From Aquitalea denitrificans (GTDB taxonomy: Bacteria > Pseudomonadota > Gammaproteobacteria > Burkholderiales > Chromobacteriaceae): DNA of 64,000 nucleotides. This document shows positions 41,236 through 49,205 of the stretch, in pieces. The stretch is taken from NCBI RefSeq assembly GCF_009856625.1, contig NZ_CP047241.1:3596001-3660000 (forward strand), in the 5' to 3' direction. The notes under the pieces were generated by a model that had not been told where the DNA came from, did no database searches, and saw nothing but the letters and a program-made list of their open reading frames with translations. Numbering within the stretch: position 1 is the stretch's first letter; each line of letters begins with the position of its first letter. Made by a program: the position numbers and the translations under genes.

Positions 41236-41685
41236 TTGACCGGAAAAATCCTTGTGCTGCACGGCCCCAACCTCAATCTGCTTGGAACACGGGAACCACA
41301 GCATTATGGCCGGGATACGCTAGCCTCCATCAACCAGCGGCTGACCGAGCAGGCAAATGCCGCCGGTTTCGAGCTAGAGGCGCTGCAAAGCAACGCCGAA
41401 CACCTCTTGATTGACCGCGTTCATGCCTGCATGACAGACGGAACGTCGTTCATCATCATCAATCCAGCGGCCTTCACCCATACCAGCGTTGCCCTGCGCG
41501 ACGCCATTTCCGGGGTGAAGGTGCCATTCATAGAAGTTCACCTGTCCAACGTCCACGCCCGCGAACCCTTCCGCCAGCATTCGTATTTTTCGGATCTGGC
41601 AGTCGGCGTGATTTGCGGCCTGGGTGCCCAGGGCTATGAACTGGCACTTGCGCACGCCATCCGGCGTCTGTCCGCGCAAGCCTGA
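41236..41685 (+). CDS. aroQ: 3-dehydroquinate dehydratase, type II
   Basis: A 149-residue type II dehydroquinase of the shikimate pathway. It has H-G-P-N-L-N-L-L-G-T-R-E-P with the catalytic Tyr a few residues on, I-I-N-P-A-A-F-T-H-T-S-V-A-L-R-D-A, and E-V-H-L-S-N. The start is a TTG at 41236, chosen because AGGAG lies 7 bases upstream and it yields the family N-terminus; no in-frame ATG precedes the conserved region. It is followed 34 bases later by accB, a common pairing in proteobacteria. Confidence 0.93.
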   Translation: MTGKILVLHGPNLNLLGTREPQHYGRDTLASINQRLTEQANAAGFELEALQSNAEHLLIDRVHACMTDGTSFIIINPAAFTHTSVALRDAISGVKVPFIEVHLSNVHAREPFRQHSYFSDLAVGVICGLGAQGYELALAHAIRRLSAQA

Positions 41686-41719
41686 ACATAATAAAGTACA
41701 TCCCATCCGAAGGATTACC

Positions 41720-42181
41720 ATGGATCTGCGTAAACTGAAGAAACTGATCGATCTCGTCGAAGAATCCGGCATTGCCGAACTCGAAGTGACCGAAGGGGAA
41801 GAAAAAGTCCGCATCACCCGCGTATCGGCCAATACCCAGCAGATTGCCTACGCCCAGCCGATGATGCAGATGCCGATGCAAGCGCCAATGGCCGCACCGG
41901 CAGCCGCCGCACCGGTAGCCGAAGCTGCCCCGGCAGCCGCCAACAACGCCAATGCCCTGAAATCGCCGATGGTAGGTACCTTCTACCGCTCCGCCAGCCC
42001 GGGCTCCAAGGCCTTTGTGGAAGTGGGCCAGAGCGTGAATGCCGGTGACACCCTGTGCATCATCGAAGCCATGAAGCTGATGAACGAGATCGAAGCCGAC
42101 CGTTCCGGCGTGGTGAAGGCCGTACTGGCCGAAGACGGCCAGCCGGTTGAATACGGCGAGCCGCTGTTCATCATCGAGTAA
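41720..42181 (+). CDS. accB: biotin carboxyl carrier protein of acetyl-CoA carboxylase
   Basis: A 153-residue AccB. The N-terminal helix M-D-L-R-K-L-K-K-L-I-D-L-V-E-E-S is followed by an Ala/Pro/Met-rich linker (about 50-75) and the biotinyl domain, with the biotinylated lysine in E-A-M-K-L-M-N-E. It carries CO2 between AccC and the carboxyltransferase in the first step of fatty-acid synthesis. It lies between aroQ and accC in one operon. Confidence 0.96.
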   Translation: MDLRKLKKLIDLVEESGIAELEVTEGEEKVRITRVSANTQQIAYAQPMMQMPMQAPMAAPAAAAPVAEAAPAAANNANALKSPMVGTFYRSASPGSKAFVEVGQSVNAGDTLCIIEAMKLMNEIEADRSGVVKAVLAEDGQPVEYGEPLFIIE

Positions 42182-42213
42182 TTCTCTCTGCCACGTTAAT
42201 AGACGCCAGAGAT

Positions 42214-42247
42214 GACAGGGGCACGACAATGCGTCGGTGCCCCTGTC
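42214..42247 (+). other. 11-bp hairpin between accB and accC
   Basis: GACAGGGGCAC (42214-42224) pairs perfectly with GTGCCCCTGTC (42237-42247) around 12 bases. It has no T run, so it is more likely an mRNA processing or expression-balance element than a strong terminator. Confidence 0.6.
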
Positions 42248-42279
42248 GTTTGACGCGCCACCCAACGGACGTCCATACC

Positions 42280-43638
42280 ATGTTTGAAAAAATCCTGATT
42301 GCAAACCGCGGCGAAATCGCCCTGCGCATCCAGCGCGCCTGCCGCGAAATGGGCATCAAGACCGTGGTCGTGCATTCCGAAGCCGACCGCGAAGCCAAAT
42401 ACGTCAAGCTGGCCGACGAGTCGGTCTGCATTGGCCCGGCCCCGTCGACCAAGAGCTATCTGAACGTACCGGCGCTGATTGCCGCCGCCGAAGTAACCGA
42501 CGCCCAGGCCATCCACCCGGGTTACGGCTTTTTGTCGGAAAACGCCGACTTTGCCGAACGCGTGGAACAGTCCGGCTTCGTCTTCATCGGCCCGCGCCCG
42601 GAAACCATCCGCCTGATGGGCGACAAGGTATCCGCCAAGGACGCCATGATTGCTGCCGGCGTGCCCTGCGTACCCGGTTCCGAAGGTGCGCTGCCGGATG
42701 ATCCGGCCGAAATCGTCAAGATTGCCAAGAAAATCGGCTTCCCGGTGATCATCAAGGCCGCAGGCGGTGGTGGTGGTCGCGGCATGCGCGTGGTGCATAC
42801 CGAAGGCGCGCTGATCAACTCGGTACAGATGACCCGTACCGAAGCCGGTGCAGCATTTGGCAACCCGACTGTCTACATGGAGAAATACCTGCAGCAGCCG
42901 CGCCATATCGAAATCCAGATTCTGGCCGACGAATACGGCAATGCCATTTATCTGGGCGAGCGCGACTGCTCCATGCAGCGCCGTCACCAGAAAATCATTG
43001 AAGAAGCACCGGCTCCGGGCATTACCGACGAGCAGCGCGAGCGTATTGGCACCGCCTGCGCCGAAGCGTGCAGCCGCATTGGCTACCGTGGGGCCGGTAC
43101 TTTCGAATTCCTGTTTGAAAACGGCGAGTTCTACTTCATCGAGATGAACACCCGCGTGCAGGTGGAACACCCGGTGACGGAAATGATCACCGGCGTGGAC
43201 ATCGTGCAGGAACAGATCCGCATTGCCGCCGGCGAAAAGCTGCGCTACAAGCAAAGCGACATCGTACTGCGCGGCCATGCGATGGAATGCCGTATCAACG
43301 CCGAAGATCCTTTCACCTTCGTACCGTCGCCCGGCAAGATCGAAAGCTATCACCCGGCAGGTGGCCCAGGCATCCGTATCGATTCGCACATCTATCAGGG
43401 CTACACCGTGCCGTCGCATTACGACTCCATGGTCGGCAAGCTGATTTCCTATGGTGACAACCGCGATCAGGCCATGGCCCGCATGCGCGTTGCCCTGTCG
43501 GAAATTTCCATTTCCGGTATCAAGACCAATATCCCGCTGCATCAGGAATTGTTCATGGATGCCGCCTTCCAGCGTGGCAGCACCAGCATTCACTACCTGG
43601 AAGAACGCCTGTCGCAGATGAAAAAGGGAGACGCATAA
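42280..43638 (+). CDS. accC: biotin carboxylase subunit of acetyl-CoA carboxylase
   Basis: A 452-residue ATP-grasp enzyme that carboxylates biotin on AccB. Motifs include K-I-L-I-A-N-R-G-E-I-A-L-R-I at the N-terminus, the glycine-rich K-A-A-G-G-G-G-G-R-G-M-R loop, E-R-D-C-S-x-Q-R-R-H-Q-K and E-M-N-T-R-V-Q-V-E-H-P-V-T-E. The length is standard. The stop overlaps the prmA start by one base (TAATG). Confidence 0.97.
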   Translation: MFEKILIANRGEIALRIQRACREMGIKTVVVHSEADREAKYVKLADESVCIGPAPSTKSYLNVPALIAAAEVTDAQAIHPGYGFLSENADFAERVEQSGFVFIGPRPETIRLMGDKVSAKDAMIAAGVPCVPGSEGALPDDPAEIVKIAKKIGFPVIIKAAGGGGGRGMRVVHTEGALINSVQMTRTEAGAAFGNPTVYMEKYLQQPRHIEIQILADEYGNAIYLGERDCSMQRRHQKIIEEAPAPGITDEQRERIGTACAEACSRIGYRGAGTFEFLFENGEFYFIEMNTRVQVEHPVTEMITGVDIVQEQIRIAAGEKLRYKQSDIVLRGHAMECRINAEDPFTFVPSPGKIESYHPAGGPGIRIDSHIYQGYTVPSHYDSMVGKLISYGDNRDQAMARMRVALSEISISGIKTNIPLHQELFMDAAFQRGSTSIHYLEERLSQMKKGDA

Positions 43639-44534
43639 TGGCCTGGCTGCAAGCCACCATCGATACCGATTCGGCGGTGGCCGAACGCCTGGCCGATGCG
43701 CTGATGGACGCAGGTGCACTGTCTACCGCCATTGAGGATGCGCTGGCCGGCACTGAGCTGGAACAGCCCATCTTCGGCGAGCCGGGCATGCCGGTGGACC
43801 AGTTGTGGAACCACAGCCGCATCATCACCCTGTTTGCCGAAGATGCCGATGTGGCCCTGCTGATTGCCGCCGCCTGCAATGCCTGCAAGCTGGGCATGCC
43901 GGCCTACAAGACCGAACGTGTGGAAGAGCAGGACTGGGTGCGGCTTACCCAGTCCCAGTTCGACCCCATCCGCATTTCGGACCGCTTGTGGATCACCCCC
44001 ACCTGGCACGACGCCCCGGCCCCGGATGCAGTCAATCTGCAACTGGACCCGGGCCTGGCCTTCGGTACCGGCAGCCATCCCACCACGCGGCTGTGCCTGC
44101 AGTGGCTGGATGCACATGTTGCCGGTGGCGAAAGCGTGCTGGACTACGGCTGCGGCTCCGGCATCCTGGCCATTGCCGCGCTCAAGCTGGGTGCAGGCAG
44201 TGCCGTGGGTGTGGATATCGATGCCCAGGCCGTACGCTCCAGCCGCGACAATGCCGACCAGAACAATGTAACCGCCACCTTCTGCCTGCCGGATGCCAAT
44301 CCGGCTGCCCAGTACGACGTGGTGCTGGCCAACATCCTGGCCAATCCGCTGCGCATGCTGGGTCAGCTGCTGGCCAGTCACGTGAAAACCGGTGGTAAGA
44401 TCGTGCTGTCCGGCATACTTGCCGAACAGGCCGATGAACTGTCTGCGATCTATGCGCAGTGGTTTACCATGGACACCCCGGTGTTCGATGAAGGCTGGAC
44501 CCGACTGACAGGAACCAGACGCCCAAGCGTATGA
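43638..44534 (+). CDS. prmA: ribosomal protein L11 methyltransferase
   Basis: A 298-residue SAM methyltransferase modifying ribosomal protein L11. The PrmA N-terminal substrate domain is followed by G-L-A-F-G-T-G-S-H-P-T-T-R-L-C, V-L-D-Y-G-C-G-S-G-I-L-A and the N-I-L-A-N-P-L motif. Its start overlaps the accC stop and its end overlaps the following zinc-ribbon gene by 4 bases, so it belongs to the acc operon. Confidence 0.95.
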   Translation: MAWLQATIDTDSAVAERLADALMDAGALSTAIEDALAGTELEQPIFGEPGMPVDQLWNHSRIITLFAEDADVALLIAAACNACKLGMPAYKTERVEEQDWVRLTQSQFDPIRISDRLWITPTWHDAPAPDAVNLQLDPGLAFGTGSHPTTRLCLQWLDAHVAGGESVLDYGCGSGILAIAALKLGAGSAVGVDIDAQAVRSSRDNADQNNVTATFCLPDANPAAQYDVVLANILANPLRMLGQLLASHVKTGGKIVLSGILAEQADELSAIYAQWFTMDTPVFDEGWTRLTGTRRPSV

Positions 44535-45685
44535 GCTATACGACACAGTGCCCCAGTTGCCAGACCCGTTTCAAGGTTAACGACAAGCAGCTATCTGCCG
44601 CCAACGGACTTGTCCGCTGCGGGCGCTGTGCGCATGTATTCAACGCCACCGAGCATTTTGTCAGCCCGGAAGCCATTACTCCACCTTCTCCAAGCCCGGC
44701 TCCGGCTGCCATTGCGCAGCCAATAGCCCCTCCGGCCGCGGCCAACCCGCCGCCAGCGCCGCCGGCAGCAGACCCGATGGACGACTTCGAGCTGGAGCTG
44801 CCGGATTTCGATCCCCAGACGGCAGCCAGCGAGAGCCCTGCCGACAGCTTCAGCCTGGATATCGCGGCACCCGATATCACACCGGAAACCACTGCAGCAG
44901 ATGCCAGCAGCGAAGCGGAAGAATTCCAGCGCGCCCTGGCTGAAGCATTGAAGACGCGTAACAGCACGCCGCCGGCAACAGCTGCCTATGGCAATGCACC
45001 GGATGCAAACGAAGAAGCCCCGGATCTGCCCGATGTTTTCGGCAAGCAGCGCCGCTCGGCTGAAACCGCTGATCCTGATGAAGCCATCGCGCCTCCAGCC
45101 CCTCCGGAAACCATCTTTACCCGTCCGCAGCCTCATCCGCCAGCAGAACAGACGACACCGGAGTTTCCAGAAGACACTACCGATCAGGAAGCAAAACCAC
45201 GCAAACCCCTGCTGACGGTAATCATGGCCTTGCTGGCCGTCATCGGTGGCATTTTGCTGGCCGGTCAGCTGGTCTATTTCAACCGCACGCGCATTGCTGC
45301 CGAAGTACCGGAATCCCGTCCGGCACTCGAAGCTTTCTGCGGCATTGTCGGTTGCAAGGTCCCCTGGCCCAGCGATATCGGCCAGGTCCGCACCGAATGG
45401 TCCGAACTGGCCTTCGTCCCCGAACATGCCAACCTGATCCAGCTATCAGCCACGCTGAAAAACCATGCCGCTTTCGCGCAGAGCTACCCGATGCTGGAAG
45501 TTTCGCTGAAGGATGCCGATGACCAGGTACTGATTCGCAAAGTGTTTTCACCCAAGGAATACCTGAAGGCCGATGACCTCAAATTGCAGCGCTTCAATGC
45601 CAACAGCGAGGTGAAGATCACCATGCGGCTGGATATCGGCAAAGTGCGTGCCATGGGCTACAGCCTGTACTGGTTCTATCCCTGA
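44531..45685 (+). CDS. zinc-ribbon and DUF3426 domain membrane protein
   Basis: A 384-residue protein with an N-terminal MJ0042-type zinc ribbon (C-P-S-C near residue 8 and C-G-R-C near residue 31), a Pro/Ala/Asp/Glu-rich low-complexity middle of about 170 residues, one transmembrane helix near 220-245 (L-L-T-V-I-M-A-L-L-A-V-I-G-G-I-L-L-A-G) and a C-terminal DUF3426 domain. The family is common next to prmA in betaproteobacteria. Its function is unknown. A strong terminator follows. Confidence 0.88.
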   Translation: MSYTTQCPSCQTRFKVNDKQLSAANGLVRCGRCAHVFNATEHFVSPEAITPPSPSPAPAAIAQPIAPPAAANPPPAPPAADPMDDFELELPDFDPQTAASESPADSFSLDIAAPDITPETTAADASSEAEEFQRALAEALKTRNSTPPATAAYGNAPDANEEAPDLPDVFGKQRRSAETADPDEAIAPPAPPETIFTRPQPHPPAEQTTPEFPEDTTDQEAKPRKPLLTVIMALLAVIGGILLAGQLVYFNRTRIAAEVPESRPALEAFCGIVGCKVPWPSDIGQVRTEWSELAFVPEHANLIQLSATLKNHAAFAQSYPMLEVSLKDADDQVLIRKVFSPKEYLKADDLKLQRFNANSEVKITMRLDIGKVRAMGYSLYWFYP

Positions 45686-45700
45686 AGTCGCCTCGACGTG

Positions 45701-45727
45701 AAAAAAGCGGCTTCAGCCGCTTTTTTT
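45701..45727 (+). terminator. terminator of the aroQ-accBC-prmA operon
   Basis: AAAAAAGCGGC (45701-45711) pairs with GCCGCTTTTTT (45716-45726) around TTCA, with a seven-T tail. Confidence 0.92.
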
Positions 45728-45806
45728 GCATCCCTGATCAAGAAATCCCGGATTCTGCCTTGTATTTGCCCACATGCTGTCCACCATGAAAGAACAAGGA
45801 GGCAGC

Positions 45807-46361
45807 ATGAACGATTTCACATTGCTCTATGGTGATGACACCATCCCGGTAGAAGGTGCATTCCCTCAGACCGGACAATACCTGCCCAGCTTCATGCTGG
45901 TGGACGACCACAAACGCGACGTGGCGCTGGAGGCTTTTGGCGGCAACCCGAAAGTCATCATTACCTTGCTATCGGTTGACGAGAAGGAGCACGGCGGACT
46001 GGCGCTACTGCAGGATACCCGTCGCTTTCTGGAAGCCTGGCCGGAACTGTCGGTAATTGTCATCAGCGTAGACTCCCCATCCTCGCTGCTGCGTTGTCGG
46101 CACGAACACGGCCTGCCAGGGGTCACCCTGCTCTCCACTCTGCGCGGCAGGGATTTCCACAAGCAGTATGGCGTACTGGCCATGGGCTATCCGCTAAGCG
46201 GCTATACCGTGCCGTCCATCCTGATTGCCGATGGCGACAACCTCATCCATTACGCCGAACGCTTGCACAACAGCAGTGGCCGCTTCAACCAGCAGGCAAT
46301 TGCGGCCTTACTGGCAGCCGAAAGTGCACCGGATACCAGCCCAAGCCCGCCAAACGACTGA
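45807..46361 (+). CDS. thiol-peroxidase (Tpx) homologue lacking the peroxidatic cysteine
   Basis: A 184-residue thioredoxin-fold protein aligned along its whole core with Tpx peroxiredoxins: G-x-F-P-Q-T-G-Q-Y-L-P-S-F, L-S-V-D near 55, V-I-V-I-S-V-D, R-C near 97, V-T-L-L-S-T-L-R, and Y-G-V-L-A-M-G-Y-P-L-S-G-Y. In Tpx the peroxidatic Cys follows S-I-D-T-x-V; here that position is His62. The resolving-type Cys is kept as C97, about the right distance away. It is therefore unlikely to be a normal peroxidase and may have another thiol or structural role. AAGGAGG lies just before the ATG at 45807. Confidence 0.8.
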   Translation: MNDFTLLYGDDTIPVEGAFPQTGQYLPSFMLVDDHKRDVALEAFGGNPKVIITLLSVDEKEHGGLALLQDTRRFLEAWPELSVIVISVDSPSSLLRCRHEHGLPGVTLLSTLRGRDFHKQYGVLAMGYPLSGYTVPSILIADGDNLIHYAERLHNSSGRFNQQAIAALLAAESAPDTSPSPPND

Positions 46362-46397
46362 GGCCCTTGCGGCCATTGCCATCACCAACACGACAGC

Positions 46398-46425
46398 GGG
46401 GCTGCAATGACCAATTGCAGTCCCC
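46398..46425 (+). terminator. possible terminator after the Tpx-like gene
   Basis: GGGGCTGCAAT (46398-46408) pairs with ATTGCAGTCCCC (46414-46425) with one bulged base, about 37 bases beyond the stop. The downstream T tract is weak. Confidence 0.5.
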
Positions 46426-46559
46426 TAAGTTTCCTAAAATTAAACACTATAGGTAAACAAATGATTAAATAAACTGATATTTATTGAAAAATAAATGGTC
46501 AATATACTGAACCCAAGCTGTAAGACACAGCAGTTAACGCACTCAGCAAGGAGCACAGT

Positions 46560-46790
46560 ATGAAAACCCTGGCCATCGCCCTGATTACCCTGATTACCAG
46601 CAGCGCAGCATTTGCCCATGATGTAGACAACAACCCGCCGGCACCGGCTACCATCAGCGCCTGGCAGGCCGAACAGCAAGCCATCAAGAACGACTTTGCC
46701 AAGCTGCCGGCAGCCGAGCAGCAACGCATCCAGAAGATCAATGCCTACTGGGATGCCCAAAGCCTGCGTGAAAACCAGCGCACCCACTGA
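46560..46790 (+). CDS. small exported protein, unknown function
   Basis: A 76-residue protein with a clean signal peptide (M-K-T-L-A-I-A-L-I-T-L-I-T-S-S-A-A-F-A, cleaved before H-D-V-D). The mature peptide of about 57 residues is polar and helical (A-W-Q-A-E-Q-Q-A-I-K-N-D-F, then A-E-Q-Q-R-I-Q-K-I-N-A-Y-W) with no cysteine. AAGGAG lies 7 bases before the ATG, and it has its own AT-rich upstream region (46440-46510) and terminator, so it is a real stand-alone gene. I do not recognise a family. Confidence 0.8.
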   Translation: MKTLAIALITLITSSAAFAHDVDNNPPAPATISAWQAEQQAIKNDFAKLPAAEQQRIQKINAYWDAQSLRENQRTH

Positions 46791-46831
46791 GCCGTCACCG
46801 GCCTCACCGCCAGCCAACTCTGGCGGCATGA

Positions 46832-46858
46832 AAAAAGCCTCCATCACGGAGGCTTTTT
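46832..46858. terminator. bidirectional terminator between the small exported gene and gpsA
   Basis: AAAAAGCCTCC (46832-46842) pairs with GGAGGCTTTTT (46848-46858) around ATCAC. A second stem, CCGCCAG/CTGGCGG (46807-46826), lies just upstream. Confidence 0.85.
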
Positions 46859-46877
46859 CAGTCATGGCGGCACACCA

Positions 46878-47882
46878 TCATTCAAGCACGCCACCACCTT
46901 CGGATTTGGGCGCTCGGCTAAGCAGGCCCTCCACCACGCGGTGGGGTTCATTCCCTTGGTACAGCAAGCCGCATACTGCTGCGGTAATCGGCATTTCCAC
47001 TTCCAGCCGCTCTGCCATGGTCAGCACTTCACGGGCGGTACTCACCCCTTCGGCCACATGGCCCAGTTCCGCCAGAATGACATCCAGCGATTTGCCTTCC
47101 GCCAGCTTCAGCCCCACCTGACGGTTGCGCGACAGCGCCCCGGTGCAGGTCAGAATCAGGTCTCCCATGCCGGCCAGGCCCATCATGGTGTGCTGGCTGG
47201 CACCCAGTGCGCTGGCCAGGCGGGTGATCTCGGCCAGACCACGGGTAATCAGCGCGGCACGGGCATTCATGCCAAAACCCAGACCATCGGCCACCCCGGT
47301 GGCAATGGCCATGACATTTTTCACCGCCCCGCCTACTTCCACGCCCACCAGATCATCGTTGGCATACAGTCGCAGCAGGGGGCTGTGCAGTTCGCGGGCG
47401 ATGCGGCGGGCAAACTCGCCATCATCGGCCGCAATGGTGACAGCAGCCGGCAGGCCTTCGGCCACCTCGCGGGCAAAGCTGGGGCCGGAAAGCACGCCGC
47501 AGGGATGATCGACCGGCAGCTCTTCCGCCACCACCTGGTGCGGCAGCAGACTGGAGCCGGCTTCAAAGCCCTTGCAGGCCCACAGGATGGGCGGCAGTTC
47601 CGATGACAGCGCCGTCAGTGCCCGCAGCGTAGGGCGCAACCCCGCGATGGGCGTGACGATAAGAATCAGTTCGGCACCCTGAATGGCACGCGGCAATTCC
47701 GCGGTCAGGGTGATGGAGTCGGGAAAGGGGCAATCCGGCAGATAGCGACGGTTGACGCGTTCGGCTGCCAGTTCGGCCATCTGCGCGGCATCCCTGCCCC
47801 ACAGGCTGACAGCATGATGGCGCGCAAATGCCAGCGCCAGCGCACTACCCCAGGCACCGCTCCCCAATATGGCCAGTTTCAT
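46878..47882 (-). CDS. gpsA: NAD(P)H-dependent glycerol-3-phosphate dehydrogenase
   Basis: A 334-residue enzyme making sn-glycerol-3-phosphate for phospholipids. The N-terminal L-G-S-G-A-W-G-S-A-L-A loop, P-x-x-L-W-A-C-K-G-F-E, G-P-S-F-A-R-E-V and the K-N-V-M-A-I-A-T-G-V catalytic lysine region are all present. It is the last gene of a secB-SH3-gpsA group; the spacing to the SH3 gene is 3 bases. secB and gpsA are neighbours in many proteobacteria. Confidence 0.95.
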   Translation of the reverse strand: MKLAILGSGAWGSALALAFARHHAVSLWGRDAAQMAELAAERVNRRYLPDCPFPDSITLTAELPRAIQGAELILIVTPIAGLRPTLRALTALSSELPPILWACKGFEAGSSLLPHQVVAEELPVDHPCGVLSGPSFAREVAEGLPAAVTIAADDGEFARRIARELHSPLLRLYANDDLVGVEVGGAVKNVMAIATGVADGLGFGMNARAALITRGLAEITRLASALGASQHTMMGLAGMGDLILTCTGALSRNRQVGLKLAEGKSLDVILAELGHVAEGVSTAREVLTMAERLEVEMPITAAVCGLLYQGNEPHRVVEGLLSRAPKSEGGGVLE

Positions 47883-47885
47883 GGT

Positions 47886-48332
47886 TTACAAACCCCACAG
47901 GTCGCTGATGCGGGCATAGCCGCTGCTGCCATCGCGGTGCTTGATGCGCACCCAGCCATCTTTCGGCGCTTCCTGCCATTGCAGCACGCCATCGCGGGCA
48001 ACCGAGAACAAGGGCTTGCCATCGGCTGCGGGGCTGTCGCGCACCACGGCCTGATCGGCGGTCACCAGCAGCCAGCGCTGGCCGGAAAGTGCCGCCAATG
48101 GAATCCAGGCGATACCGCCGGTAGCGTCGCGTACGCGCGACCATTCCTTCTGGCTGGACAGCACTTCGACCGGGTAATAGCGACTGACCACGAACAGTTT
48201 TTTGGCGCTCAGCGCGGGCGCCTCGTACAGCGCCACGCCGGTTTCCTTGACCGAATGGAACTCCAGTGCCTGTGCCGGCAGGGACATCAACCCGGCCAGC
48301 ATGGCTGTGACAGTGACGAGGCGGCGCAGCAT
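47886..48332 (-). CDS. exported SH3-domain protein
   Basis: A 148-residue protein with a signal peptide (M-L-R-R-L-V-T-V-T-A-M-L-A-G-L-M-S-L-P-A-Q-A) and two bacterial SH3-like repeats (V-A-L-Y-E-A-P...W-S-R-V-R-D and A-V-V-R-D-S-P...W-V-R-I-K-H). Such periplasmic SH3b proteins are thought to bind peptidoglycan peptides or proteins. Its start overlaps the secB stop (TGATG) and its stop is 3 bases before gpsA. Confidence 0.88.
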   Translation of the reverse strand: MLRRLVTVTAMLAGLMSLPAQALEFHSVKETGVALYEAPALSAKKLFVVSRYYPVEVLSSQKEWSRVRDATGGIAWIPLAALSGQRWLLVTADQAVVRDSPAADGKPLFSVARDGVLQWQEAPKDGWVRIKHRDGSSGYARISDLWGL

Positions 48333-48784
48333 CAGGCGTTGCCGGCTTCGGCTTGCTGGGCACGCTGCTGCATGTACAGCGCCTCGAAGTTGATCGGCGA
48401 CAGCAGTACCGGCGGGAAGCCAGCGCGGTTCACCAGATTGGAAACGGTTTCGCGGGCATACGGGAACAGGATGTTCGGGCAGGCAACGCCCAGAATGGGT
48501 TCGATATCGTCAGCCGGTACGTTTTCGATGCGGAAAATGCCGGCTTCGGTCACTTCGCACAGGAACATGGTTTTTTCCGGCAGCTTGGCGGTAACGGTAA
48601 CGGTGAGGGCAACTTCGAAAAAGCCGTCGTCAATCTGCTTGCCTTCGCTGGCCAGCTGCATGTCGATTTCCGGCTGGGCGGCTTCCAGATAAACCTGGGG
48701 AGCGTTCGGCACTTCCAGGGACAGATCTTTTACATAGATTTTTTCGATGGAAAATACCGGTTGCAGCTCTTGTTGTTCGCTCAT
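48332..48784 (-). CDS. secB: protein-export chaperone SecB
   Basis: A 150-residue cytosolic chaperone that keeps preproteins unfolded for SecA. The start F-S-I-E-K-I-Y-V-K-D-L-S-L-E-V-P-N-A-P, the central Y-P-F-A-x-E-type segment (I-L-F-P-Y-A-R-E-T-V-S-N-L) and G-F-P-P-V-L-L-S-P-I-N-F are diagnostic. It lies between grxC and the SH3/gpsA pair, as commonly seen. Confidence 0.95.
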   Translation of the reverse strand: MSEQQELQPVFSIEKIYVKDLSLEVPNAPQVYLEAAQPEIDMQLASEGKQIDDGFFEVALTVTVTAKLPEKTMFLCEVTEAGIFRIENVPADDIEPILGVACPNILFPYARETVSNLVNRAGFPPVLLSPINFEALYMQQRAQQAEAGNA

Positions 48785-48921
48785 GTCTTGTCTCGCACGG
48801 GGCCGTTACACAACGGCCGGTTGGTCAGGAAATCAAGCACGCATCATCGCATGAAAGCACGACGTGCTGCCAGAGGGTGGCAAGCGGATTCGGCGGCTTG
48901 CCGGACGGGGCTTGATGCCGG

Positions 48922-49179
48922 TCAATCTGCCAGCAGTACTTCCAGCTTGCCGGCCTGGTTCAGCGCAACCAGATCGTCGCAACCACCCACATGGGTTTCG
49001 CCGATATAGATTTGCGGCACGGTGCGGCGGCCGGTACTGCTCATCATCCGGTCGCGGGCTTCCGGGTCCAGATCGATGCGGACTTCCTCGATATCGCTCA
49101 CGCCTTTGCTGGCCAGCAATTGCTTGGCACGGATGCAGTAAGGGCAGACTGCCGTGGTGTACATGGTGACGTGTTTCAT
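48922..49179 (-). CDS. grxC: glutaredoxin 3
   Basis: An 85-residue glutaredoxin with the C-P-Y-C active site near residue 12, T-V-P-Q-I-Y-I and V-G-G-C-D-D-L glutathione-binding segments. It reduces disulfides using glutathione. It is upstream of secB on the same strand, a widely conserved order. The 137 bases between grxC and secB contain no gene. Confidence 0.93.
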   Translation of the reverse strand: MKHVTMYTTAVCPYCIRAKQLLASKGVSDIEEVRIDLDPEARDRMMSSTGRRTVPQIYIGETHVGGCDDLVALNQAGKLEVLLAD

Positions 49180-49205
49180 GAAAAACCTGTTGATGCGTGG
49201 TGGGT

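Noticed and set aside
42196..43719. 507-residue frame antisense to accC
   Set aside because: accC is highly conserved; the antisense frame is an artefact of codon bias.
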